Positions 9,116-18,604 of a DNA stretch of 64,000 nt are shown piece by piece; the stretch's first letter is position 1; each line of letters begins with the position of its first letter. A program made the position numbers and the translations under genes. The DNA is from Catenovulum sediminis (GTDB lineage Bacteria; Pseudomonadota; Gammaproteobacteria; Enterobacterales; Alteromonadaceae): NCBI RefSeq assembly GCF_040270295.1, contig NZ_JBELOE010000254.1; one strand, 5' to 3'. A model generated the notes under the pieces. It was given only the letters and a program-made list of their open reading frames with translations, searched no databases and was not told the DNA's origin.

Positions 9116-9715
9116 TCAGGCCAGTTTATCTATTTCGCGTGCCAATAATTTTAAAGCTTGCGCTCTGTGACTTAAGGTGTTTTTTCGTTCTTTATTTAAT
9201 TCAGCAGAGGTACAGCTTTCATTTTTTACAAAAAATACTGGATCATAGCCAAAACCGTTGCTACCGCTTTGTGTTTCGGTTATCTGTCCATGCCAAGTAC
9301 CGTGACAAATTAATGGGGTTGGATCTTTTTCGTGCCGCATGAAAACCAGTACGCACTGAAATTTGGCAGTCCTTTGGATGGCTGGCACACCTTTTAGCGC
9401 GGCCAGTAACTTATCTATATTGTCTTGGTCAGTCGCATCTAAGCCTGCATATCTTGCTGAATATATACCCGGTAAACCATGTAAAAAATCTACTTCTAAA
9501 CCGGAATCATCTGCAATGGCTGGCAAACCGGTATGGTGACATGCATTGCGTGCTTTTAGAATTGCGTTTTCGACAAAAGTTAAACCTGTTTCATCGGCTT
9601 CAGGTACGTTAAATTCGCCTTGAGAAACAACTTCATAGTGTTTGTCTGAAAGCATTTGATTTAACTCAGCTACCTTGCCTAAATTGCCTGTAGCTAAAAC
9701 TATTTTTTTCATCAT
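9116..9715 (-). CDS. rdgB: XTP/dITP diphosphatase (non-canonical purine NTP pyrophosphatase)
   Basis: A 199-residue Ham1/RdgB protein that hydrolyses dITP, XTP and related deaminated nucleotides to monophosphates and so keeps them out of DNA. Visible signatures are ATGNLGKVAEL near the N-terminus, DDSGLEVDFLHGLPGIYSARYAG (metal and base recognition) and GSNGFGYDPVFF. Length is normal. It is followed by hemW. A doublet ATG gives either of two adjacent starts. Confidence 0.95.
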   Translation of the reverse strand: MMKKIVLATGNLGKVAELNQMLSDKHYEVVSQGEFNVPEADETGLTFVENAILKARNACHHTGLPAIADDSGLEVDFLHGLPGIYSARYAGLDATDQDNIDKLLAALKGVPAIQRTAKFQCVLVFMRHEKDPTPLICHGTWHGQITETQSGSNGFGYDPVFFVKNESCTSAELNKERKNTLSHRAQALKLLAREIDKLA

Positions 9716-9835
9716 GACCTGCCACTCTAGTGTATTTTCCCGCTAGTTTACTGTGCCTTGCTTTCTGAGTCGAATTAGATCTAATGCTTGAGTACATTCG
9801 TAAACCAATAAATGGCGTTTAATGTGGATGGATAA

Positions 9836-10588
9836 ATGAAAGCTTGTATCGTTATCGCAGGTGCGAGCAGTGGTATTGCTCAGGCTTTATTTAACTATTG
9901 GTATGAAAAATTTCAGTCTTTTAATTTTTTATTGATAACGCGCAGACCCGAACACCTGAAAGCATCCTTGCCTACTTATCAGAGTCATTTTGCTAACCGT
10001 GTTTCATGGCTGGCGGTCGATCTGTCACAAGCGAGTTCTGTTGATACAGTCTCTACATATGTTAAAACACATCAATTAAATACGCGTTATTGGATTAATT
10101 GTTGCGGCTTTTTGCACAACGCACACGTCAAACCCGAAAAGTCATTGCAGCAATTATCTGTTGAGGCTTTAAATATTAACTTGCAGGGTAATTTGCACCC
10201 TCATATACATTTTGCTCAGATTGTAAACAATTGTTCTCAAGCCACGCAAAGGCAAACCTGTATTAATCTATCAGCATTGGTTGGTAGTATCAGTGAGAAT
10301 TATCTGGGGGGCTGGTATAGCTATCGCATGAGTAAAGCGGCACTCAATATGTTGGTGAAAAATATTTCGATAGAATGGCGTCGTCGATACCCAAGTAATA
10401 TTATCGTGGCTGTGCATCCGGGCACCACAGATACAAAATTATCTAAACCCTTTCAAGCAAATATCGATAAGGAAAAGCTATATTCAGCACAACTTACAGC
10501 GCAGAGATTAACTAAGGTTATTCAAGGTTTAACCGTCGAGGATTCTGGGCGATTATTGCATTGGGATGCAACAGCAATTAACTATTGA
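9836..10588 (+). CDS. Short-chain dehydrogenase/reductase, CsgA/C-factor-like
   Basis: A 250-residue Rossmann-fold SDR. The nucleotide-binding glycine motif is GASSGIA. The catalytic Tyr and Lys are in SYRMSKAALNML, with the Ser in NLSALVGSISE. The sequence after the active site (VAVHPGTTDTKLSKPF) resembles the CsgA-like/C-factor subgroup. The substrate is unknown. It is a single-gene unit between divergent rdgB and convergent slyD, ended by a strong terminator overlapping its stop codon. Confidence 0.85.
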   Translation: MKACIVIAGASSGIAQALFNYWYEKFQSFNFLLITRRPEHLKASLPTYQSHFANRVSWLAVDLSQASSVDTVSTYVKTHQLNTRYWINCCGFLHNAHVKPEKSLQQLSVEALNINLQGNLHPHIHFAQIVNNCSQATQRQTCINLSALVGSISENYLGGWYSYRMSKAALNMLVKNISIEWRRRYPSNIIVAVHPGTTDTKLSKPFQANIDKEKLYSAQLTAQRLTKVIQGLTVEDSGRLLHWDATAINY

Positions 10589-10607
10589 TTGCTGTTGCCT
10601 GTTTTTA
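10568..10607 (+). terminator. Intrinsic terminator overlapping the SDR stop codon
   Basis: An 11-bp perfect stem (10568-10578 paired with 10588-10598) with a 9-nt loop is followed by CTGTTTTTATT. The hairpin begins inside the last codons of the SDR gene and faces the convergent slyD gene. Confidence 0.75.
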
Positions 10608-10629
10608 TTCAGCTTTGTAGACTTGCAAT

Positions 10630-11112
10630 CTAGTGGCCACAGCCGCCAGCGCCATGTACATGGCCATGAGCGAGCTCTTCTTCAGTTGCTGCGCGCACTT
10701 CAACAACTTCCACGTCAAATTCTAACGTTAAACCAGCCAGCGGGTGGTTACCGTCTACAGTTACAAAACCGTCTTCGATTTTAGTAATAATAACAGATTG
10801 TTGCCCCTGATCTGTATCAGCACGTAAGTGCATACCTTCATGAATTTCTTCAATATGGTCAAATACATCAGCCGGTAGCTTTTGAGAAAGTTCTTCATGG
10901 TATTCGCCATAAGCTTGTGCAGGTTCAATCGTACAAGCAAATTTATCACCTGCTTCTTTACCCGCCAATTGGTCTTCTAAGCCTTTTATTAAAAAACCCT
11001 TGCCGTGAATAAACGCAAGTGGTTCACCACCTTTTGAGCTATCGATCTGCTCGCCATCGGCGTTTTTTACTTGATAGTGCATGGATACAACTGTATTTGC
11101 TTCGATTTTCAT
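10630..11112 (-). CDS. slyD: FKBP-type peptidyl-prolyl isomerase SlyD
   Basis: A 160-residue SlyD-type chaperone and prolyl isomerase. The FKBP domain is split by the insert-in-flap chaperone domain (about residues 70-125) and contains the typical GxxLAFIHGKGFLIKGLEDQLAGK stretch. The tail is short but keeps several metal-binding residues (HGHVHGAGGCGH). SlyD helps deliver nickel to hydrogenase in E. coli, which is relevant because nickel-cofactor genes lie 8 kb away (inference). Its start overlaps the ygfZ stop by 4 bp. Confidence 0.92.
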   Translation of the reverse strand: MKIEANTVVSMHYQVKNADGEQIDSSKGGEPLAFIHGKGFLIKGLEDQLAGKEAGDKFACTIEPAQAYGEYHEELSQKLPADVFDHIEEIHEGMHLRADTDQGQQSVIITKIEDGFVTVDGNHPLAGLTLEFDVEVVEVRAATEEELAHGHVHGAGGCGH

Positions 11113-12008
11113 TTACTTTCCTCATAGTCTAGTGAGTAAGGTAGAGCGGACAGCTGAACCTGGAGGCTACTATCATCTTTTACTCGGTATTGTGCTGAGA
11201 TATCACTGTCTATTGGCATTACAGCGATCCCTCTAGTTTGATTTGTTTGTGCGTCATAGGTACTTAATATGACTTCTCCACTGCGTCGCCAATTGTCACC
11301 TAACGCAACTTCAATATCACTGCCCGTTATAACTTGGTTGTTTGCTGAAAACGCGAAACTGGCTTTTTTACAGCCACCGCGGTAGCGCATTCGGGCAACG
11401 GTTTCTTGTCCTAAATAACAGCCTTTCTTAAAGCTAATGCCTTTAAGCGCATGTGCGTTTAGCATTTGGGGTACATACGTGTTTTGGTGCAAATCAGTGA
11501 TAAACGGAATGACAGCTGCAGACAATGCTTGTTCAAAGTCGCCAGTGTTTTCTTCGGCATCTAGTGCGCTAATCGATTGTGCATCACTTGCAGATTCGGT
11601 GATAATAAGCTCAATATTGTCACACATAGCTACACGATAAGCCGAACCCTGAGGTGAGACCTGATGTTGACTGGTCGACTGATTTGCGCCTAGCAAGGCA
11701 AAAAATTGCAAGGGTTTTGCATCCGCTATTATTTCTACTTTTGAAAAGACACTGAATTTTTTGAGTTCACTTAACGACTTTTCAATACTGGATTGATGTT
11801 GAAAAAGCAGTATTTGATCTTTAAGGACAATTAAATAAAACTGTGACCACACTTTTCCTTTGGCATCACAATGGCATGCAAAACTGGCCCTGTTCTCAGC
11901 CAAAGCTTCTACATCACAAGTGAGCTGGCTGTTGAGATATTTTTTTGCATCTTCTCCGGTGACTCTGATGGCCTGCCACTGCGCTAAGGATACCAATTTA
12001 TTTGCCAT
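11109..12008 (-). CDS. ygfZ: tRNA-modifying protein YgfZ (folate-binding, Fe-S maintenance)
   Basis: About 299 residues from the ATG at 12008 (upstream in-frame start at 12029). The hallmark KGCYLGQE motif, extended as KGISFKKGCYLGQETVARMRYRG, is present. YgfZ is a GcvT-like folate-binding protein needed for full activity of some Fe-S enzymes such as MiaB. It is divergent from sdhE, an arrangement common in Vibrio and Alteromonas relatives, and slightly overlaps slyD downstream. Confidence 0.9.
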   Translation of the reverse strand: MANKLVSLAQWQAIRVTGEDAKKYLNSQLTCDVEALAENRASFACHCDAKGKVWSQFYLIVLKDQILLFQHQSSIEKSLSELKKFSVFSKVEIIADAKPLQFFALLGANQSTSQHQVSPQGSAYRVAMCDNIELIITESASDAQSISALDAEENTGDFEQALSAAVIPFITDLHQNTYVPQMLNAHALKGISFKKGCYLGQETVARMRYRGGCKKASFAFSANNQVITGSDIEVALGDNWRRSGEVILSTYDAQTNQTRGIAVMPIDSDISAQYRVKDDSSLQVQLSALPYSLDYEESK

Positions 12009-12212
12009 ACTAGGTAAAACTCCAAACAATTTATGCGTTCATCTGGCTGTTAGTTATGTGGGTATTGTAGCAAATCACAAGTGTTGATTTATATAGACAA
12101 TTATAAATATCTAGGATGACCCATTATGCTGTTGTATTAATAATTACTATCAACTGCAATTTTATCACTCTGGGTATATACTCAGGCAGTAAATTAATTT
12201 GTAGGAATATCT

Positions 12213-12461
12213 ATGCAAAGTGAAGCAAGAACCAGATGGGCATGCCGCAGAGGTATGTTGGAATTAGATGTAATATTAATGCCATTTATGGATAACCATT
12301 ACGCGCAATTACCAGAAGAAGAAAAGCTTATATTTCAGCGTTTGTTGGCAGGAGATGATCCTGAGTTGTTTGCTTGGTTTATGGGGCATGAAGCGTGTAA
12401 CGATGCCGAACTTGCGCAAATGATTAAAAAAATACATAAACTAAATGGCGCACTCGTATAG
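12213..12461 (+). CDS. sdhE: FAD assembly factor SdhE
   Basis: An 82-residue protein with the family's RGMLELD motif (RRGMLELDVILMPF), required for covalent flavinylation of succinate dehydrogenase and fumarate reductase subunits. Length is typical. It overlaps the next gene by 17 bp, so the pair is translationally coupled, as in the sdhE-ygfX (cptBA) pair of other gammaproteobacteria. Confidence 0.93.
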   Translation: MQSEARTRWACRRGMLELDVILMPFMDNHYAQLPEEEKLIFQRLLAGDDPELFAWFMGHEACNDAELAQMIKKIHKLNGALV

Positions 12462-12894
12462 CATTAAGGTGTCGAGGCGTTCAATGCTGGCAGTGTTTAT
12501 ATATACTGCCCATTTTGTGTTTTTTATTTTAATGATATGCACTTTACATTTACCAGATGCTGGATTACTACGTCTGTTATTTATCGCAAGTTTTGCAACG
12601 CTGATGGGCTGTTTAGCGTATTTTGCTAAACGACAACTCTATCAGAGGTTGCCGCAACGGTTTTTACTGTTGTTTAAAAAATCACATGGCTGTCAATTGA
12701 TTCTCGATGGTGAACTTTTAAACTTGAGTCGTCGGAGCTTTTACCTAGGCAATTGGTTTTTCATTCGCTTTGGAAGTCATCATGCCAGCTGGCTATTAGC
12801 GCCAGATATGTTAAATAATTCAGAACAATGCCGCTTACGACGCGGTATTAAACTATTAAGACATTCTGGTGCAACTGGCACAACGTCCTCGTAA
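12445..12894 (+). CDS. YgfX/CptA family membrane protein
   Basis: A 149-residue protein with two adjacent hydrophobic helices (about 15-35 and 38-57) and a soluble C-terminal part. Position directly after and overlapping sdhE, size and topology match YgfX (CptA). In E. coli that protein was described as the toxin-like partner of SdhE acting on cytoskeletal proteins. Sequence similarity in this family is low, so the call rests mostly on context and topology. It converges with nadB, 7 bp away. Confidence 0.7.
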   Translation: MAHSYSIKVSRRSMLAVFIYTAHFVFFILMICTLHLPDAGLLRLLFIASFATLMGCLAYFAKRQLYQRLPQRFLLLFKKSHGCQLILDGELLNLSRRSFYLGNWFFIRFGSHHASWLLAPDMLNNSEQCRLRRGIKLLRHSGATGTTSS

Positions 12895-12901
12895 AACGAA
12901 T

Positions 12902-14506
12902 TTATTGCGGATCTAAAACTGTAGGTTTAGAGTTTTTGTCCAGATCTGGGTAATCCAGATTGTAGTGTAAACCGCGGCTTTCTTTTCGCTCCATTGCACA
13001 GCGGACAATGAGTTCTGCAACGTCTAGTAAATTTCTGAGTTCTAATAAATTGTTACTCACTTTAAAGTTCGCGTAGTAGTCTTTTACCTCTTGCTGCAGT
13101 AATTCTATACGTCGCAGTGCGCGTTCCAATCGTTTATTCGTGCGAACAATACCAACATAATCCCACATCAATAACCGTAGTTCGTGCCAATTGTGTTGGA
13201 TCACGACTTCTTCATCGCTGTCAGAAACTTGGCTTTCGTCCCAAGCCGGGATAGCAGGGAATACTGAAGTGTCGAATTCATTGGCCAGTATTTGTTTGGC
13301 CGCCGCTTCAGCGAATACCAGACATTCAAGTAATGAATTACTTGCCATGCGATTTGCCCCATGTAGCCCAGTATATGCAACTTCACCAATCGCGTAGAGG
13401 TTTTCGATATCCGTTTGTCCGTTGAGATCCGTCATCACCCCACCGCAAGTATAATGTGCCGCGGGTACAACCGGAATCGGGTTTTTACTGATGTTTAATC
13501 CATACTTTTTACAGCGTTTATATATATTCGGAAAATGATGCTTAATAAAATCTTTAGGTTTGTGGCTAATATCTAAATACATACAATCAGCCCCGAGACG
13601 TTTCATTTCGAAATCAATTGCCCGCGCCACAATATCACGAGGAGCTAACTCAGCCCGCTCATCAAAATCTGGCATAAAACGGCTGCCGTCTGGTCGACGC
13701 AAATAGGCACCTTCACCGCGCAATGCTTCTGTTAGCAGGAAGTTTTTTGCATCAGGGTGGAATAAACAAGTAGGGTGGAACTGATTAAATTCCATATTTG
13801 CCACTCGGCAACCTGCACGCCATGCCATTGCGATACCATCACCACTTGCGATATCGGGATTTGAAGTATATTGGTAAACTTTACTGGCTCCGCCCGTTGC
13901 TAAAACAACACGCGCCGCTTTAATCACTTCAACTCTTTCATCATTACGGTTCCATACGTAAGCACCATAAACAAGTTTGCCTTGTTGGCGAATTTTTTTA
14001 GCAGTGATTAAATCAACCGCATTGTAGCGCTCAAATATATTAATATTTGGATGAGATTGAGCAGAACGAATTAACGTTTTTTGTACCGCTTTGCCGGTTG
14101 CATCGGCGGCATGTAAGATGCGTCTGTGGCTATGACCACCTTCTCTTGTTAAGTGAAATTTTTCAACGCCTTGCTCATTGACAACCGTGTCAAATGGTAC
14201 GCCATAACTAATTAAGGTTTCTAAGCTGTGACGGGCATTCTCGGCAGTAAATCTAACAGCCTTCTCTTCGCATAAACCGGCACCGGCAATTAAAGTATCT
14301 TGCACGTGCGATTCAATGCTGTCGTTTTTATCAAATACGGCGGCAATACCCCCTTGAGCATAATAAGTTGAACCTTCTTTGAGTTTTGACTTACTAAGTA
14401 CTATTACATTGGCAGAATCGGCCAATCTAAGTGCTAGGGTCAGGCCTGCTGCACCTGCACCTATTACTAATACATCACATGTATGCTCAAGCGCGGTATG
14501 TTTCAT
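12902..14506 (-). CDS. nadB: L-aspartate oxidase
   Basis: A 534-residue flavoenzyme that oxidises L-aspartate to iminoaspartate, the first step of de novo NAD synthesis. The N-terminal FAD motif is VLVIGAGAAGLTLAL. The substrate and flavin region shows STYYAQGGIAAV, and the catalytic HPTCLFHPDAKNFLLTEALRGEGA and HYTCGGVMTD stretches are intact. Length matches E. coli NadB (about 540). It is divergent from rpoE, as in E. coli. Confidence 0.96.
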   Translation of the reverse strand: MKHTALEHTCDVLVIGAGAAGLTLALRLADSANVIVLSKSKLKEGSTYYAQGGIAAVFDKNDSIESHVQDTLIAGAGLCEEKAVRFTAENARHSLETLISYGVPFDTVVNEQGVEKFHLTREGGHSHRRILHAADATGKAVQKTLIRSAQSHPNINIFERYNAVDLITAKKIRQQGKLVYGAYVWNRNDERVEVIKAARVVLATGGASKVYQYTSNPDIASGDGIAMAWRAGCRVANMEFNQFHPTCLFHPDAKNFLLTEALRGEGAYLRRPDGSRFMPDFDERAELAPRDIVARAIDFEMKRLGADCMYLDISHKPKDFIKHHFPNIYKRCKKYGLNISKNPIPVVPAAHYTCGGVMTDLNGQTDIENLYAIGEVAYTGLHGANRMASNSLLECLVFAEAAAKQILANEFDTSVFPAIPAWDESQVSDSDEEVVIQHNWHELRLLMWDYVGIVRTNKRLERALRRIELLQQEVKDYYANFKVSNNLLELRNLLDVAELIVRCAMERKESRGLHYNLDYPDLDKNSKPTVLDPQ

Positions 14507-14593
14507 ATATATTATTAATTAACTCTTTATGTGTAAGTATATTACTATGAACAGTTATATTTGGGTTGATTTTACAGTTAAATAAATTTTTTA

Positions 14594-14620
14594 GAACTTT
14601 TTCTGCAACTGACTGTCTAT
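14594..14620 (+). promoter_or_regulatory. Candidate sigma-E promoter of rpoE
   Basis: GAACTT at 14594-14599, a 16-nt spacer, then TCTAT at 14616-14620. This matches the sigma-E consensus (GAACTT, 16-17 nt, TCTGA-like) and lies about 92 bp upstream of the rpoE start, so rpoE is probably autoregulated as in E. coli. Confidence 0.65.
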
Positions 14621-14711
14621 CAACTCATAAATGTGAAATATTCACAGTACTGATAATACAATTGTTTTATCGTATCAATAATTTAATGAGATTACAGGAG
14701 CGCGAGCCAAA

Positions 14712-15290
14712 ATGAAGCTGGATTTAAGCGATCAGCAACTAGTTGAGCGTGTTCAGCGAGGTGATAAACAAGCGTTTAACTTGTTGGTGCAAAAGTATCA
14801 ACATAAGGTTACCAATTTGGTTTCTCGCTATGTTAAGCACCCAGGTGATGTGGCAGATGTAGCGCAAGAGGCTTTTATTAAAGCATATCGTGCAATACCC
14901 GGTTTTCGAGGGGAAAGTGCATTTTATACTTGGTTATACCGCATCGCAGTGAACAGTGCTAAAAACTATATTGCTTCTCAAGCAAGGAAAGTAGCAGTAA
15001 ATGATATTGACGTGTCAGAAGCTGAGTTTATCGATAGTGCAGATGCATTAAGGGTAAATAGTTCGCCAGAACAGCTGATGATGTCTGATGAAGTTAAAAA
15101 AGTGGTATTTAGCACAATTGATACTTTGCCAGATGATTTAAAAACGGCCATCACATTAAGAGAAATTGATGGTTTGAGCTATGAAGAAATTGCAGAGGTA
15201 ATGGATTGTCCGGTTGGTACAGTTCGATCTCGCATTTTCAGAGCACGCGAAGCGATTGACGGTAATTTACAACCTATGTTAGCGCGCTAA
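14712..15290 (+). CDS. rpoE: RNA polymerase sigma factor RpoE (sigma-E)
   Basis: A 192-residue ECF sigma factor of the cell-envelope stress response. Region 2 is seen in QDVAQEAFIKAYRAIPGFRGESAFYTWLYRIAVNSAKNY-type sequence and region 4 in LREIDGLSYEEIAEVMDCPVGTVRSRIFRAREAI. It is followed by rseA, rseB and rseC, its regulators. A sigma-E-like promoter lies upstream. Length equals E. coli RpoE (191). Confidence 0.97.
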   Translation: MKLDLSDQQLVERVQRGDKQAFNLLVQKYQHKVTNLVSRYVKHPGDVADVAQEAFIKAYRAIPGFRGESAFYTWLYRIAVNSAKNYIASQARKVAVNDIDVSEAEFIDSADALRVNSSPEQLMMSDEVKKVVFSTIDTLPDDLKTAITLREIDGLSYEEIAEVMDCPVGTVRSRIFRAREAIDGNLQPMLAR

Positions 15291-15341
15291 CAGGTTTGTA
15301 CTTTAGTTTGCATAAATTTTTGTTGGAAAAGTGAAGTGAGT

Positions 15342-15962
15342 ATGAGTTCAAAAATGAAAGAAAACATTTCCGCCTTTGTTGACGGTCAGCAGGATAACAA
15401 TCAAGCGATTGATAAACTAAAGCAAGACCCTAAACTGGCTGAGTGTTTTGGCAGATACCATTTAATTGGTGATGCCATGCGAAACGAACTACCTCAAGAA
15501 TTAAACTTTGACATTGCTGCTAAGGTTGCACAAGCAATTGATAAAGAGCCAGTGGTGTTAGCGCCAAATGCTAAACATACGGCACAACAAGCAGTTAATG
15601 TTGAAAATGCTCAGTCAACTAAAAGTAAAGTGGTGAGTTTTTTCCGGCCAGCGATGCAATATGGTATCGCGGCCTCTTTTGCAGCAGCGCTTGTGATTGG
15701 CTTTCAAGTAGAGCAAAATAGTCAGCAAGACGTTCAGGTGCCTCAGCCTGTGTTGCAAACATTTCCAGTTGGTGGTGCACTTGACCCAGTGAGTATGCAA
15801 CACGTAGAAGCTTATCCAAGTGTTAGCACGTCTGATGCTATGCTGCAAAGACAACGTATCAATGCATATATTATGGATCATGCTCAACAACTTAAAACAA
15901 GGCAGTATAGTCAAATTGAAGACAAAGAAAATGTTCAAACTAAAGGGGCTCAGCCTGACTAG
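15342..15962 (+). CDS. rseA: Anti-sigma-E factor RseA
   Basis: About 206 residues from the ATG at 15342; a GTG two codons upstream and an ATG at 15354 are alternatives. The N-terminal domain (KENISAFVDGQ, FGRYHLIGDAMRNELP) binds and inhibits sigma-E. One transmembrane helix (about 105-122, YGIAASFAAALVIGFQV) is followed by a periplasmic domain that RseB would bind. Regulated proteolysis of RseA releases sigma-E during envelope stress. Confidence 0.9.
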   Translation: MSSKMKENISAFVDGQQDNNQAIDKLKQDPKLAECFGRYHLIGDAMRNELPQELNFDIAAKVAQAIDKEPVVLAPNAKHTAQQAVNVENAQSTKSKVVSFFRPAMQYGIAASFAAALVIGFQVEQNSQQDVQVPQPVLQTFPVGGALDPVSMQHVEAYPSVSTSDAMLQRQRINAYIMDHAQQLKTRQYSQIEDKENVQTKGAQPD

Positions 15963-15978
15963 CAGATTTCAAAGTCGC

Positions 15979-16959
15979 ATGAATGATTTATTATTAGGCC
16001 ACCTGTCCAAATGGACTAGGTGGCTTATTTTTTTCAGCGTTATTGTGGTGAGTCCTAGGATATATGCTGAAACTCAAGATGCAGCCCAATGGTTGCAACG
16101 TATGAAAAATTCAATTAGCCAATTAAACTATGAGATTTCGTTTGTCGTTGTTGCGGGTAATAAAGCCGATCCATGGCGTTGGTTTCATGGTGTAGTCGAT
16201 GGTGATGAAGTAGAAATATTAACGGCCCTTAATGGTCCGGGCCAGCAGCTTATTCGCAAAAATGATGTCGTGACTTATTTGCAGCCTGAGCAGTCACCTT
16301 ACAGTATTAGAGACACCATTAGCGACGGTCCATTACCTGAGTTATTGCGCGCAGATCTGAAAAAAATAGCAGAAGCATATGAGTTTCATTTGGTTGGTAA
16401 AAGCCGGGTTGCGGGGTTACCTGCGCGACTGATTCGAATTATTGCAAAAGATAATAACAGATTTGATTATTGGCTATGGTTACATGAAGAAACGGGCTTA
16501 ATGCTAAAGTCAGCAATTGTCTCCAGAGATGGCGAAGCTTTAGAGCAAATCCAAGTCTCTAATGTTCAAGTCACCGATACCCCGAGTAGTTTGTTAACTG
16601 AAGTGAATGAAGCTGAGCTACCAGAAGCGTTTACAATAAAAAATAGCGCACCTATTCGGAGCGTAGATTGGCAAATTTCATGGGTACCAAGTGGCTTTGA
16701 ACCTGTTAAAGTAGACCGCCATTATTTGTATGGTAGCGATCGCGAATTAGTTGACTATGTTATGTTGTCTGACGGGGTTGTATGGTTCTCAATTTACTTG
16801 CGCAAGTTAAAAAGTCATGAGTCGTTCACGCCGGTATCTCTCAGCTCCGGGGCAAATACTTATTTAACGCAGCAAGTTCAGCAGGCCGAAGTTACTGTAA
16901 TTGGCAAAATACCTTTTGAAACGGCTGAACGTTTAATCGATTCAATACGTTGGAAATAG
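15979..16959 (+). CDS. rseB: Sigma-E regulatory protein RseB
   Basis: About 326 residues from the ATG at 15979, which gives a short n-region and a clean signal peptide (WLIFFSVIVVSPRIYA, cut before ETQ). An earlier ATG at 15931 would overlap rseA. RseB is the periplasmic protein that protects RseA from DegS cleavage and senses lipoproteins and LPS. MucB/RseB signatures seen are the N-terminal AAQWLQRMKNSISQLNYEISFV and a C-terminal domain with VSWVPSGF-like sequence (ISWVPSGFEPV). It sits between rseA and rseC. Confidence 0.9.
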   Translation: MNDLLLGHLSKWTRWLIFFSVIVVSPRIYAETQDAAQWLQRMKNSISQLNYEISFVVVAGNKADPWRWFHGVVDGDEVEILTALNGPGQQLIRKNDVVTYLQPEQSPYSIRDTISDGPLPELLRADLKKIAEAYEFHLVGKSRVAGLPARLIRIIAKDNNRFDYWLWLHEETGLMLKSAIVSRDGEALEQIQVSNVQVTDTPSSLLTEVNEAELPEAFTIKNSAPIRSVDWQISWVPSGFEPVKVDRHYLYGSDRELVDYVMLSDGVVWFSIYLRKLKSHESFTPVSLSSGANTYLTQQVQQAEVTVIGKIPFETAERLIDSIRWK

Positions 16960-16972
16960 CAGAAAATCCGTC

Positions 16973-17428
16973 ATGATGTACGAAAAGGCAATAGTAGTAG
17001 AGCGTTTTGACTCGCAGCACATTTGGGTGGAAACTCAAATAAAAACCACCTGCGGTAAATGTCAGCACAATAGTGAATGCGGAACAGGGGTGTTGGCGAA
17101 ACTGCTGACCACTCGTACCAATAAAGTTTTAGTGTCTTGTTCTCATGCTGTTGAAGCTGGTCAGGTTGTGACGCTTGCGGTAGCCGAAAATAATCTAGTT
17201 TTCGGTTCTTTTGTGCTGTATGGCATCCCTACTTTGTCATTACTCTTAAGTATGTTGTTATTTACACTGGTTTTTGATGCCGAGTTGCTTGTATTGTTAT
17301 TTAGTCTGTTAGCAACACTGGCGAGTTTTCAATTGGTTAAGTATTTTCAAAGCCAGCGGCCTTCTAACCAGATAACAGCGGTGGTCGTCGAAGAAGTGGA
17401 TGTTCAGACCTTTAACTGTAAATATTAA
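16973..17428 (+). CDS. rseC: RseC family protein (SoxR-reducing / sigma-E locus)
   Basis: A 151-residue inner-membrane protein with an N-terminal cysteine cluster (CGKCQHNSECGTG) typical of RseC, then two membrane helices (about 80-98 and 103-122). E. coli RseC modulates sigma-E slightly and takes part in SoxR reduction. It closes the rpoE-rseABC operon, 13 bp after rseB. In E. coli lepA follows directly, but here 5.3 kb of other genes intervene. Confidence 0.9.
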   Translation: MMYEKAIVVERFDSQHIWVETQIKTTCGKCQHNSECGTGVLAKLLTTRTNKVLVSCSHAVEAGQVVTLAVAENNLVFGSFVLYGIPTLSLLLSMLLFTLVFDAELLVLLFSLLATLASFQLVKYFQSQRPSNQITAVVVEEVDVQTFNCKY

Positions 17429-17572
17429 CAGCCACGTCTATTTTTTTGGATGTGTATATGGAATGCAACACAGCGAATGTTGTTTTCTAAAAAGGTTAAA
17501 TGGTAAGATAGATTGTTCAGTTCAGTTCAGGTCATATGCAGTGAATAACATTCGGGACAAAGAAATTTCGTT

Positions 17573-18280
17573 ATGGTGAGTAAAGACACATTTAAAGTAA
17601 TTACAACGGATAGGTTGTACATCAAAGTGGCTGATCAACTAAGAGAGTTGATTGAAAACAAAACATTTAAACCGGGTGAGAGGTTTCCTGCAGAGCGTTC
17701 GCTGGCGGAAAAGCTAGGTGTAAGTCGCCCAACAGTTCGTGAAGCTATGATTGCACTAGAGCTTGCTGGCCTGATTGAAATTAGAACCGGTTCAGGTATT
17801 TATGTCGCTAAAAATGCAGGGGTAAAAGATGCAAAACTGGCTGATGATGGGATTGGGCCGTTTGAAATTCTAGAAATGCGTTATGTACTCGAGTCTGAAA
17901 TTTGTGCATTGGCAGCGCAAAGAATAACCACAGAACAATTAAATGAGTTGGCACAAACTTTGGAAGAAATGCAGGCTCAACAAGAGCAGGGAGAGGCCAG
18001 CGAAGTAGCCGATAATAAATTCCACCTAATTATTGCTAAAGCCAGTCAAAACACAGCCATGTATGAATCTGTAAAGTGGTTATGGGACTTACGCAATAGA
18101 GAATATATTAGTACTGCTTTTTTTGAACGCATTCGCAATGAAGGGATTTTACCTTCTATCGAAGAGCACCGTAAGATTTATCAAGCATTAAAAAATGGTG
18201 ATAGTGAGCGTGCACGATTGGCAATGAAAAACCATATTGATAGCGCGATAAACAACGCAGCTAAACATTTTAACGATTAA
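17573..18280 (+). CDS. GntR-family transcriptional regulator, FadR subfamily (FCD domain)
   Basis: A 235-residue regulator. The N-terminal winged HTH is clear (FKPGERFPAERSLAEKLGVSRPTVREAMIALELAGLIEIRTGSGIYV). The C-terminal all-helical FCD domain carries the Asp/His metal-ligand pattern (DNKFHLIIAKASQN, EEHRKIYQAL and a later His), suggesting a metal-assisted carboxylate ligand such as a sugar acid or lactate. The neighbouring lar genes make lactate or another hydroxy acid conceivable as effector, but this is inference. Its own target operator was not identified. Confidence 0.85.
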   Translation: MVSKDTFKVITTDRLYIKVADQLRELIENKTFKPGERFPAERSLAEKLGVSRPTVREAMIALELAGLIEIRTGSGIYVAKNAGVKDAKLADDGIGPFEILEMRYVLESEICALAAQRITTEQLNELAQTLEEMQAQQEQGEASEVADNKFHLIIAKASQNTAMYESVKWLWDLRNREYISTAFFERIRNEGILPSIEEHRKIYQALKNGDSERARLAMKNHIDSAINNAAKHFND

Positions 18281-18604
18281 ATTTTAAGTTTATGCCCACC
18301 TGATATACTTTTTGTGAAGAAGCGCTCTTCATTTATCTTAATAGCGAATTTTTATGCGCTTTTGGATATTTTGTTTGAATATACTTAAATTGGTAAGGCC
18401 GCTTGACCTTGTTTCCTTTTTTGAGTATGCTCAACTTGTTCTAATGTTCCTTCAATCACTTATTGCGAGCGTTTTTAGAAATTTAAGCCAATGCTTATTC
18501 ATTTTTGAGCTTAAAAGTAATTGTAATAATACTGAAGTTGAACTTTGTAGTGCCAAACCGCTATTTTAAAGCCTCAAAAAGTCATCAAATATAAGGTTTA
18601 TTTA
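18281..18604. other. Intergenic region between the GntR regulator and larC
   Basis: 324 bp, AT-rich, no convincing gene. A short palindromic stretch (gaag/cttc around agcgct, 18316-18330) lies just after the regulator. A 71-codon open frame at 18354-18569 has no recognisable similarity and poor initiation signals. The lar operon promoter should be here. Confidence 0.4.

Noticed and set aside
18354..18569. 71-codon open frame between the GntR gene and larC
   Set aside because: No recognisable family, no good ribosome-binding site, and cysteine/phenylalanine-rich content typical of AT-rich non-coding DNA.
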